Positions 1 to 5,188 of a DNA stretch of 5,188 nucleotides are shown here, one piece after another. The position numbers and the translations under genes are program-made. The notes under the pieces were generated by a model. The model saw only the letters and a program-made list of their open reading frames with translations. It was not told where the DNA came from and made no database searches. The stretch's first letter is position 1. Each line of letters starts with the position of its first letter. The DNA is from a bacterium (GTDB lineage: Bacteria; Bacteroidota; Ignavibacteria; Kapaibacteriales; Kapaibacteriaceae), in assembly GCA_020050895.1 (NCBI GenBank), contig JAGVJW010000223.1:1-5188 (forward strand). The letters are read 5' to 3'.

Positions 1-664
1 CGGCATCACTGAAGAATCTGTTAAACCAGTTATCAATGCCTCCGATGAAAAACTTTTGTGGGTTTCGGCCAAAACTGATGCCGCCACTGGTGCGCAGCGC
101 AATACTGTACATGCCACCGAGAGAAATGTACTCTCTCACATCGGTCCTTGCAGTAACAAATGCCAACCCGTTGGAACCGATAGGTGGCGATGCTTCGAGC
201 GTTAGATTGGCACGCGTCCCCTTTACAGGTGCCCAAAAGCCCCACACTCCATCGTCGAGAACATAGGATATACTGGGCACTGTTACAAATCTGTCGAGAG
301 ACGGCTGTGTGGGGTAATCGAGATTCTCTTTCGTCATCGCCTGAGATTGAACGCCAAGATCGATACGGGAATACCTGCTAAACGGAATCGTCATCCACCC
401 CCTACCTCCGTATGTTCTCAGCCTGTATAAAACCTGTAAACCATTCTCTATGATATAGGTGTATCCTGCACTCTGAAATCCTGCAACATGGTAATCAATA
501 ATCTGCGGTTTGTAACTATATTGAAGATAAAAATTGCTATTTGCCAGATCCAGATATAAACTGAGCATCAGGTAGATCTCATGGTCGCCAAGCATGTCGG
601 AAAACAGGAACTGCGCTGTTCCCTGTGCACCATACCAATTGCTGTAACCTGCCTGGCCTGTTGC
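1..664 (-). other. C-terminal outer-membrane beta-barrel-like region (incomplete)
   Basis: From residue about 675 to the window edge the protein alternates polar and hydrophobic residues in short strands rich in Y, F, W and G, separated by turns (for example YSNWYGAQGTAQFLF, HEIYLMLSLYLDL, FYLQYSY, ISLGGMYSIALRTSGGI). This is typical of outer-membrane barrels. The element FFIGGIDNWFN near residues 879-889 sits where Omp85-type proteins carry a conserved glycine-aromatic loop motif. The final strands and any terminal aromatic residue lie outside the window, so strand number cannot be given. Confidence 0.65.
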
Positions 665-2686
665 TACGTCGGGCGTAAACGTTACCTTGTATTCCTTTGG
701 GTTAAAATCAACCTTCGGCTTGTCATCGTCTGTTTTGCCTCGTTTTTCATCTGCACCAACAACATCTTCGTTGGGTGGCAGCATTGATTGGTCGGAGAAA
801 TCAATATCGAAACTCCCATAGCTCATGTCAGTTGAATCGGATGCTGGTCCACCGCCGATAATGCTTGCCAGTGAATTGATCTCGTCCATTTTTCTCTGAC
901 GAAACCTGGTAAATGGCAGAGAATCTTTTATCGGAAGGTCGAAAGGATACTTTAAAATGAACAGATCGTATCCAACTCGATTCTGCGAAGAGAATACGAG
1001 CTTGGTGCCATCTTTAGAAATTGAAATCTGGCTCACTTCCTGTAAGGAATTGGTTCTTGCCCGCAACTTGCGCGTGGTTAAGTCAAGTTCCCACAGGTTT
1101 CCAATACCGTTGTAGTCACCAACAAATAACACCGACTTGTTGTCAGGCGCAACGACGATCGAGTACTTGCCGATTTCAGGGTCGGTGGTAAGACGCTCAA
1201 TGGTTTTGTCTGACACGTTTACACGGTACAAGTCTCGCATGGCAACGTCGTGCTCCCACATAAAATAATTCAGCGAAGTTTCAGTGCCGTTTATTAAACG
1301 GCCTCTATCCGAAATATAATAAATGTATTTATTATCAGGATCCCACACTGGTTCGAGGTCTGTGAAGATGTCGTTGGTAATCTGACTCAGCGATTTCGAC
1401 TCCACATCGTAGACGTAAATATCGGATTGTATACTGCCTTTGGCTGCATCGAAGGCGATGTATTTTCCGTCGGACGACCACGAAACGCCACCAATCGTCT
1501 GGATGTCGAACGTCAGCGGCTCGTAATCACCTGTTCGTGCATCAATGAGGTACAAACCATCCTGCCCGCCAGCCTTGGCTCCAACAGCAAGCTTCGTTCC
1601 CTCGGGATTCCATGCAATTCCCGGCGTAAGAAAATTCAATTCTTCGAAGTCAGTTGCTCTGGCGCTTGTAGCAAGCTTCTCTACCTCCTTAGTGTTTAAG
1701 TCCATTACGTAGAGACCGAAAATGCCATCACCCCTGTCCGAAATAAAGGCGATGCGCTCACCATCCGGTGAGATAGCCGGTGAAGTGTTGTAAAAATTGT
1801 CTTCCTTCTGATGATTCGTCAGGCGTGTAGCCCAATCCTCGACATATTCGTATTTATCAACATCAGGAAAATAATATTTTTTAGTATCTTTTGCCCATTG
1901 TTCCGACATTTCCTCATACGTCATGCCAAAAGCAGCTTTGAACGTAAGGTTCACGTCGCCAAGCGTGCGGAAACGATTCAGAACTTCACCAACCTTACCG
2001 GGACCATATTTTTCTGCTACATACGACCAAAAGGCCTGTCCTCCGCGGTAGGCAAAGTATCCCGAAAGTTGGTTAAGCCCCTTTAAATATTCGCTTACGG
2101 CAACATCGCGCATAAACTGGTCTGTTTTCACATCAAGCCCACCAACGGCACTGTATTCAGCGAATCCCTCATTCATCCATAGCGGCAAAATGGCCTTAGC
2201 AGAATTGCTAATGAGAGACTGAATTGAACCTCCATAGAACATGTCGTTAATAACGGCATGAACAAGCTCGTGGTGAATTACATGCCTGAATTTTTCGTAG
2301 TCGCCTTCGTATGGAATAACGATGCGGTTCTTAAACAATTCCGTAACGCCACCAATGCCTTCGCTGAGAAACTCTTCGAGAACATTTGTTTGTTGAAACT
2401 GATTGTGAGAACCATAAACGATAAATACAATGCGTTTTGTTATGGAATACGAAAGGGTGCGTTCAATCTCTTTCAGCGCCTTTTCTGCCTCAAATGCAGT
2501 GTACTTTGCAGAGTATTCGCCACCCTGATGGAAATACACGTCGAAATTTTCCGACTGTATGTATTTCCATTCAAATGTTTGATACTGAACCTTGTTCTTG
2601 CCAAATGGCAATGACCCGGAAAACTGGGTATGAACCTGTCCTGTGGTGAGGATACCTACCAGAAGAAAAATGATTATGCGACGCAT
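1..2686 (-). CDS. Exported metallopeptidase-MA / TolB-like propeller / outer-membrane barrel protein (3' partial)
   Basis: This frame is open for 895 codons and leaves the window without a stop, so the C-terminus is missing. The ATG at 2686 is chosen because it begins a signal peptide: basic MRR, hydrophobic IIIFLLVGIL, probable cleavage near residue 20 (VHT-Q), and no lipobox cysteine. No clear Shine-Dalgarno precedes it; a TTG four codons upstream is a weaker alternative. Residues about 30-270 look like a peptidase-MA (gluzincin) domain with HELVH at 139-143 and NEGFAEY at 172-178, where E173 is the expected third zinc ligand. Residues about 300-580 hold six PD40/TolB-type repeats (SPDGERIAF, SSDGKYIAF, SKDGTKLVF). 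Residues about 595-670 form an acidic, probably disordered linker. From about 675 on, alternating aromatic and glycine-rich segments (FSDMLGDHEIYL, FFIGGIDNWFN) resemble the Omp85/D15-like barrel of 'biopolymer transporter Tol' proteins known from Bacteroidota relatives. The predicted site is the outer membrane with a periplasmic N-part. The substrate is unknown. Architecture is well supported; function is inferred. Confidence 0.9.
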   Translation of the reverse strand, partial: MRRIIIFLLVGILTTGQVHTQFSGSLPFGKNKVQYQTFEWKYIQSENFDVYFHQGGEYSAKYTAFEAEKALKEIERTLSYSITKRIVFIVYGSHNQFQQTNVLEEFLSEGIGGVTELFKNRIVIPYEGDYEKFRHVIHHELVHAVINDMFYGGSIQSLISNSAKAILPLWMNEGFAEYSAVGGLDVKTDQFMRDVAVSEYLKGLNQLSGYFAYRGGQAFWSYVAEKYGPGKVGEVLNRFRTLGDVNLTFKAAFGMTYEEMSEQWAKDTKKYYFPDVDKYEYVEDWATRLTNHQKEDNFYNTSPAISPDGERIAFISDRGDGIFGLYVMDLNTKEVEKLATSARATDFEELNFLTPGIAWNPEGTKLAVGAKAGGQDGLYLIDARTGDYEPLTFDIQTIGGVSWSSDGKYIAFDAAKGSIQSDIYVYDVESKSLSQITNDIFTDLEPVWDPDNKYIYYISDRGRLINGTETSLNYFMWEHDVAMRDLYRVNVSDKTIERLTTDPEIGKYSIVVAPDNKSVLFVGDYNGIGNLWELDLTTRKLRARTNSLQEVSQISISKDGTKLVFSSQNRVGYDLFILKYPFDLPIKDSLPFTRFRQRKMDEINSLASIIGGGPASDSTDMSYGSFDIDFSDQSMLPPNEDVVGADEKRGKTDDDKPKVDFNPKEYKVTFTPDVATGQAGYSNWYGAQGTAQFLFSDMLGDHEIYLMLSLYLDLANSNFYLQYSYKPQIIDYHVAGFQSAGYTYIIENGLQVLYRLRTYGGRGWMTIPFSRYSRIDLGVQSQAMTKENLDYPTQPSLDRFVTVPSISYVLDDGVWGFWAPVKGTRANLTLEASPPIGSNGLAFVTARTDVREYISLGGMYSIALRTSGGISFGRNPQKFFIGGIDNWFNRFFSDA
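947..1783 (-). other. TolB/WD40-like beta-propeller region (six PD40-type repeats)
   Basis: Residues about 302-580 contain six repeat units starting near 302, 355, 399, 444, 510 and 552. Each has a pattern of the type (hydrophobic)-x-W/I-SPDG-x-x-(hydrophobic)-x-F, then a D/N-L/I-Y-hydrophobic-D strand, then a short T/K-x-x-x-x-LT turn. Examples are AISPDGERIAF with LYVMDL, VSWSSDGKYIAF with DIYVYDV, and ISISKDGTKLVF with DLFILKY. The fourth unit is stretched by about 20 residues (about 462-484) between its strands. TolB-type propellers usually serve as protein-binding platforms in the periplasm; the partner is unknown. Confidence 0.85.
2153..2173 (-). other. Presumed third zinc-ligand motif NEGFAEY (residues 172-178)
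   Basis: The segment LWMNEGFAEYSA matches the W-x-NEG-x-A-E-Y element that follows HExxH in peptidase-MA and M1-like proteins. E173 is the expected zinc ligand. The motif, its order and its distance from HELVH support the metallopeptidase assignment of the N-terminal domain. Confidence 0.78.
2258..2272 (-). other. HExxH zinc-binding motif (HELVH, residues 139-143)
   Basis: Codons for H-E-L-V-H are read directly here, preceded by another histidine (HHELVHAV). In gluzincin metallopeptidases the two histidines bind zinc and the glutamate activates water. With the downstream NEGFAEY element, 29 residues lie between the second histidine and the presumed third ligand. All key residues are present, so the domain is probably catalytic rather than a dead relic, though activity is inferred. 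Confidence 0.82.
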
Positions 2687-2788
2687 GCGATAGTGCAATG
2701 ATACAAAGCAGGGACGCGACTTGGCATTGCTTGTTACCAGAGGCGAATAATTCCGGTGACGAGTAGAACCGGTTAATCTTGGAAGTGT
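2687..2788. other. 102-base gap between rnc and the large envelope gene
   Basis: This is the only sizeable gap in the window. On the minus strand it holds a 5-bp inverted repeat (CCGGT, 10-base loop, ACCGG; 2753-2772) with no following T-run, and no SD-like purine run before the ATG at 2686. Downstream of the rnc TAA the large gene's frame is open throughout, because the two genes share a frame. I see no convincing terminator or promoter, so read-through from rnc is possible. Confidence 0.6.
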
Positions 2789-3640
2789 TTAATCTTGCCT
2801 GTCCGGTTCGCGTTCTGTTTCAGCAGGCCTGCGTTTCTTTTTAACGGTATATACTTTCAGCGCTTCCTGAGCTGCATTTTGTTCGGCATCCTTCTTGTTT
2901 TTTCCGCTACCTGTACCAACTTTTTTATCTGCAACAAAAACTTCTACGGTAAAGAATTTCTCATGGTCGGGACCTTCTTCACGAACAACTACATATCGAG
3001 GTGTTCCGTAGCCTTTCGCCTGTGAGGTTTCCAGTAACAGGCTTTTATAGTTGGTATCGTGTACCAGACTCTCCTTTACCATGATGGGCAAAAGTTTATC
3101 AACAATAAACCTACGTACCTCTTCAAATCCCCTGTCGAGATACACTGCGGCAATGATGGCTTCGAGTGCATCGGCAAGCATGCTGTCGTTTCCTCGTTCC
3201 AAACTCTGGCGTGCACTGAAGCTTAAAAACAACAACTCATCAAGGCGAATTGCCTTGGCACAAATAGCAAGAGATTTTTTGTTGACGATCCATGATCGCA
3301 TCTTCGTTAGCTCGCCTTCGAGAACTTGCTTGTGGTTATAAAACAAGTACTCTGCCGTTACCATTCCGAGAATTGAATCACCAAGGAATTCAAGGCGTTC
3401 ATTTGAGCGATGATCGGGAGTATTAACAACCTGAAGGTAGGAGCGATGCGTTAGAGCTTGTTCATACGGAGCTGGATTGTGTATATCAACGCCGATCAGT
3501 TCTTCCAGCAGAGACACCCGTTCAGGTGTTAATGCTTCGCTCGAAGGAAAGAGTTCACGAAAAACTGCATTACTGACCGAACCTTTTGCCCCAGTCAACT
3601 TTAACAGGTTTGCGTAAAGCTGGCCAAATATATCTTTCAC
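2789..3640 (-). CDS. rnc: Ribonuclease III
   Basis: RNase III cleaves double-stranded RNA, including rRNA precursors, in the cytoplasm as a Mg2+-dependent homodimer. The protein has 283 residues, longer than the roughly 226 of the E. coli enzyme because of an N-terminal extension of about 45 residues and a charged C-terminal tail (KKKRRP onward). The catalytic domain covers about 47-185. The signature NERLEFLGDS is at 80-89 (E81, E84, D88), EGE at 108-110 supplies the E65-equivalent E108, and LADALEAI supplies D157 and E160, equivalent to E. coli D114 and E117. A double-stranded-RNA-binding domain covers about 195-265 (NYKSLLLE, GTGSGKNKKDAEQNAAQEAL). The start is GTG, since an in-frame TAG lies only six bases upstream of it and no ATG occurs in the extension after it; a partial SD (AGTAGG) sits five bases before. 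It follows fabF by 18 bases, implying cotranscription. All active-site residues are intact. Confidence 0.97.
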   Translation of the reverse strand: MKDIFGQLYANLLKLTGAKGSVSNAVFRELFPSSEALTPERVSLLEELIGVDIHNPAPYEQALTHRSYLQVVNTPDHRSNERLEFLGDSILGMVTAEYLFYNHKQVLEGELTKMRSWIVNKKSLAICAKAIRLDELLFLSFSARQSLERGNDSMLADALEAIIAAVYLDRGFEEVRRFIVDKLLPIMVKESLVHDTNYKSLLLETSQAKGYGTPRYVVVREEGPDHEKFFTVEVFVADKKVGTGSGKNKKDAEQNAAQEALKVYTVKKKRRPAETEREPDRQD

Positions 3641-3658
3641 AAATACCTACTCTGTTCG

Positions 3659-4918
3659 CTACTCCGTAAATGCCTTAAAACAAAGCGTTGCGTTGTGACC
3701 ACCAAAACCAAACGTGTTGCTCAAGGCCGACTTAATCGTTTTGTTCTTAGGAGCATTGGCAACATAATCGAGATCGCAATCAGGATCGGGATTGATTTGG
3801 TTGATGGTAGGGGGCGCTATTTGATGGTGAATTGCAAGTACTGTTGCAATTGCTTCCACAGCGCCTGCTGCGCCCAGCAGATGCCCCGTCATTGACTTAG
3901 TCGAGCTGACGCATAACGCATTCGCATGATCGGCAAACACTGTCTTAATTGCTGCCGACTCCGACTTGTCGTTAAACGGAGTCGACGTTCCGTGAGCGTT
4001 GATGTAGTCGATGTCTGTGGGTGCAAGGTGGGCATCTTCGATGGCAAGGCGCATTGAACGCACAGCGCCCTCGCCGCCTGGGGCAGGCTGTGTGATGTGG
4101 AACGCATCGTCCGTCAACCCGATGCCTGCAATCTCTGCATAGATCCTGGCGCCTCTGGCTGCCGCATGCTCAAGTGTTTCGAGAACGAGAATGCCGCCCC
4201 CTTCCCCCATCACGAAACCATCCCTGTCGCGGTCGAATGGCCTGCTCGCAGTAGCCGGATCGTTGTTACGTGTCGATAGTGCCTTCATGGCATTAAAGCC
4301 CCCAATTCCCATTGGGCAAACCACGGCTTCTGAGCCGCCCGCCAACATAACATCTGCCATTCCCCGCTGCATAAGCATATAGGCATCTGCTATCGAGTGG
4401 CTCGACGTGGCACAGGCTGAAACGGTAGCGTAGTTCGGACCCTTAAAACCATAGCGTATGGCAATGTGTCCGGCTGCGATATCGGAAATCAGCATCGGTA
4501 CAAAGAACGGTGAGATCCTATCGGGCTTACCGTTGCGTTCATAGAGGTTCTGCTGCTGATGGTGATACGTCCACATCCCACCAATGCCAGACCCAAATAC
4601 AACTCCGGTTCTTTCTTTGTTAACCACGTCGATGTCCAATCCGGAATCATCAAATGCCATTACCGCAGCCGACATCGCAAACTGCGTAAAGAGATCCATG
4701 CGTTGCACTTCCTTACGGGAAATGAACTGAAGAGGATCATACCCCTTTACCTCGCAGGCAAACTGCGTATCAAACTCCGTTGCATCGAAACGTGTAATGT
4801 TATCCGCACCGCTCACACCTCTGAGCATACCATTCCAGAACTCAGAGGCAGTATTTCCAATTGGGGTAACAGCGCCAATGCCCGTAATGACAATTCGCGG
4901 TGCGGCGTTCCATTGCAT
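3659..4918 (-). CDS. fabF: Beta-ketoacyl-[acyl-carrier-protein] synthase II
   Basis: FabF condenses malonyl-ACP with acyl-ACP to form beta-ketoacyl-ACP, releasing CO2, in the elongation cycle of type II fatty acid synthesis in the cytoplasm. At 419 residues it is of normal family length and is a complete thiolase-fold KAS enzyme. The N-terminus has the standard RIVITGIGAVTPIG. The nucleophile is C169 in TVSACATSSHS. The catalytic histidines are H309 in NAHGTSTP and H346 in STKSMTGHLLGA, with the conserved lysine K341. The glycine-rich NTFGFGGHN is at 401-409. This Cys-His-His triad separates it from FabH (Cys-His-Asn). The KAS II rather than KAS I (FabB) call rests on overall resemblance and on the position beside acpP. 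The ATG at 4918 is the only suitable start; the SD is very weak. It lies 20 bases after acpP and 18 before rnc. It shares a reading frame with rnc, and a second in-frame TAG lies nine bases beyond its own TAG. Confidence 0.97.
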   Translation of the reverse strand: MQWNAAPRIVITGIGAVTPIGNTASEFWNGMLRGVSGADNITRFDATEFDTQFACEVKGYDPLQFISRKEVQRMDLFTQFAMSAAVMAFDDSGLDIDVVNKERTGVVFGSGIGGMWTYHHQQQNLYERNGKPDRISPFFVPMLISDIAAGHIAIRYGFKGPNYATVSACATSSHSIADAYMLMQRGMADVMLAGGSEAVVCPMGIGGFNAMKALSTRNNDPATASRPFDRDRDGFVMGEGGGILVLETLEHAAARGARIYAEIAGIGLTDDAFHITQPAPGGEGAVRSMRLAIEDAHLAPTDIDYINAHGTSTPFNDKSESAAIKTVFADHANALCVSSTKSMTGHLLGAAGAVEAIATVLAIHHQIAPPTINQINPDPDCDLDYVANAPKNKTIKSALSNTFGFGGHNATLCFKAFTE

Positions 4919-4938
4919 AGAAAGTTATTCAGTACTTA

Positions 4939-5175
4939 TTACGATTGTTGCGATTCGATGTAAGAAATTGCCTCGGCGACGGTAGTGATCTTCTCGGCAT
5001 CCGAATCGTCGATAGTTAGATTAAATGCACGCTCGAATTCCATAATAAGCTCTACGGTATCGAGCGAATCCGCATTAAGATCATTCGTGAACGACGCCTC
5101 AGGTTTTACCTGAGTCTCTTCAACACCGAGCTTGCTGACGATGATTTCAGTCACCTTTTGCGCTACGGTCGACAT
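4939..5175 (-). CDS. acpP: Acyl carrier protein
   Basis: AcpP carries acyl intermediates of fatty acid synthesis as thioesters on a 4'-phosphopantetheine arm. The 78-residue, acidic, four-helix protein is of the usual length. S37 in ADSLDTVELIMEFE is the serine modified by holo-ACP synthase, and the following helix II is the recognition helix that docks enzymes such as FabF. Differences from the commonest form are NDLNADSL (N where many ACPs have G) and NLTIDDSDAEKI (D where P or another residue is frequent); neither touches the modified serine. The ATG at 5175 is supported by an AAGGG ribosome site six bases upstream. Two consecutive TAA codons end the gene. It precedes fabF by 20 bases in the classic fab cluster order, so a fab gene such as fabG is expected just beyond the right edge. 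Confidence 0.98.
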   Translation of the reverse strand: MSTVAQKVTEIIVSKLGVEETQVKPEASFTNDLNADSLDTVELIMEFERAFNLTIDDSDAEKITTVAEAISYIESQQS

Positions 5176-5181
5176 ACTGTA

Positions 5182-5186
5182 CCCTT
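5182..5186 (-). promoter_or_regulatory. Ribosome binding site of acpP
   Basis: AAGGG on the minus strand, with a six-base spacer to the acpP ATG, is the clearest Shine-Dalgarno-like site in the window. fabF and the large envelope gene have nothing comparable and rnc only a partial match, so acpP may be translated more strongly. This fits the high demand for ACP, but relative strength is inferred. Confidence 0.6.
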
Positions 5187-5188
5187 CA

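Noticed and set aside
33..245. 70-codon minus-strand open frame in another frame at the left end
   Set aside because: It overlaps the barrel region of the large gene, whose frame continues from the N-terminus without a break; the alternative product lacks barrel-like periodicity.
1427..2086. Plus-strand open frames of about 90 codons each
   Set aside because: They lie opposite the clear propeller repeats and show no protein-like motifs.
2258..2614. 118-codon plus-strand open frame
   Set aside because: It lies antisense to the peptidase domain, whose motifs are clearly coding on the minus strand; the product has no recognisable features and is cysteine- and phenylalanine-rich as expected of a shadow.
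2696..2703. TATCATTG on the minus strand, close to the Bacteroidota -7 promoter box TAnnTTTG
   Set aside because: It lies only nine bases before the ATG at 2686, too close for a normal leader, and no matching -33 element is evident.
2753..2772. Inverted repeat CCGGT/ACCGG after rnc as a possible terminator
   Set aside because: The stem is only 5 bp, the flanking bases do not pair, and no T-run follows.
4559..4963. 134-codon plus-strand open frame
   Set aside because: It is antisense to the N-terminal part of fabF and the end of acpP, both certain genes; no recognisable domain or ribosome site.

Overview
The window carries four genes, all on the minus strand and read from right to left: acpP (acyl carrier protein), fabF (beta-ketoacyl-ACP synthase II), rnc (ribonuclease III), and a very large exported protein that runs off the left edge. 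The acpP-fabF-rnc order is common in bacteria. The fourth gene, the loose and weak ribosome binding sites, the FGFGGHN ending of FabF and the N-terminal extension of RNase III together suggest the Bacteroidota/Chlorobiota/Ignavibacteriota side of the tree, such as a Kapabacteria- or Ignavibacteria-like organism. That placement is an inference from gene content and motif style. I cannot prove it from the sequence alone.

Layout from the right edge: acpP (4939-5175) has a visible ribosome binding site just inside the window and tandem stop codons. fabF (3659-4918) follows after 20 bases. rnc (2789-3640) follows after 18 bases and starts with GTG. A 102-base gap (2687-2788) then leads to the large gene (1-2686, 3' end missing). 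The close spacing of the first three suggests one transcript, and no convincing terminator or promoter separates rnc from the fourth gene. No stretch longer than 102 bases lacks a gene on the minus strand. Plus-strand open frames here are shadows of these genes.

AcpP and FabF work together in type II fatty acid synthesis: AcpP carries the growing acyl chain on phosphopantetheine and FabF extends it by condensation with malonyl-ACP. RNase III processes double-stranded RNA (rRNA precursors, some mRNAs) and is linked by position rather than pathway.

The most interesting item is the fourth gene. By translating the minus strand from 2686 to the left edge I find 895 codons with no stop. They encode a signal peptide, a gluzincin-type metallopeptidase domain with an intact HExxH...NEGFAEY site, a six-repeat TolB/WD40-like (PD40) propeller, an acidic linker, and the start of a C-terminal outer-membrane beta-barrel-like region. 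A protease, a propeller and a membrane barrel appear to be joined in one envelope protein. I see no mobile element, CRISPR array, tRNA, rRNA or phage gene.
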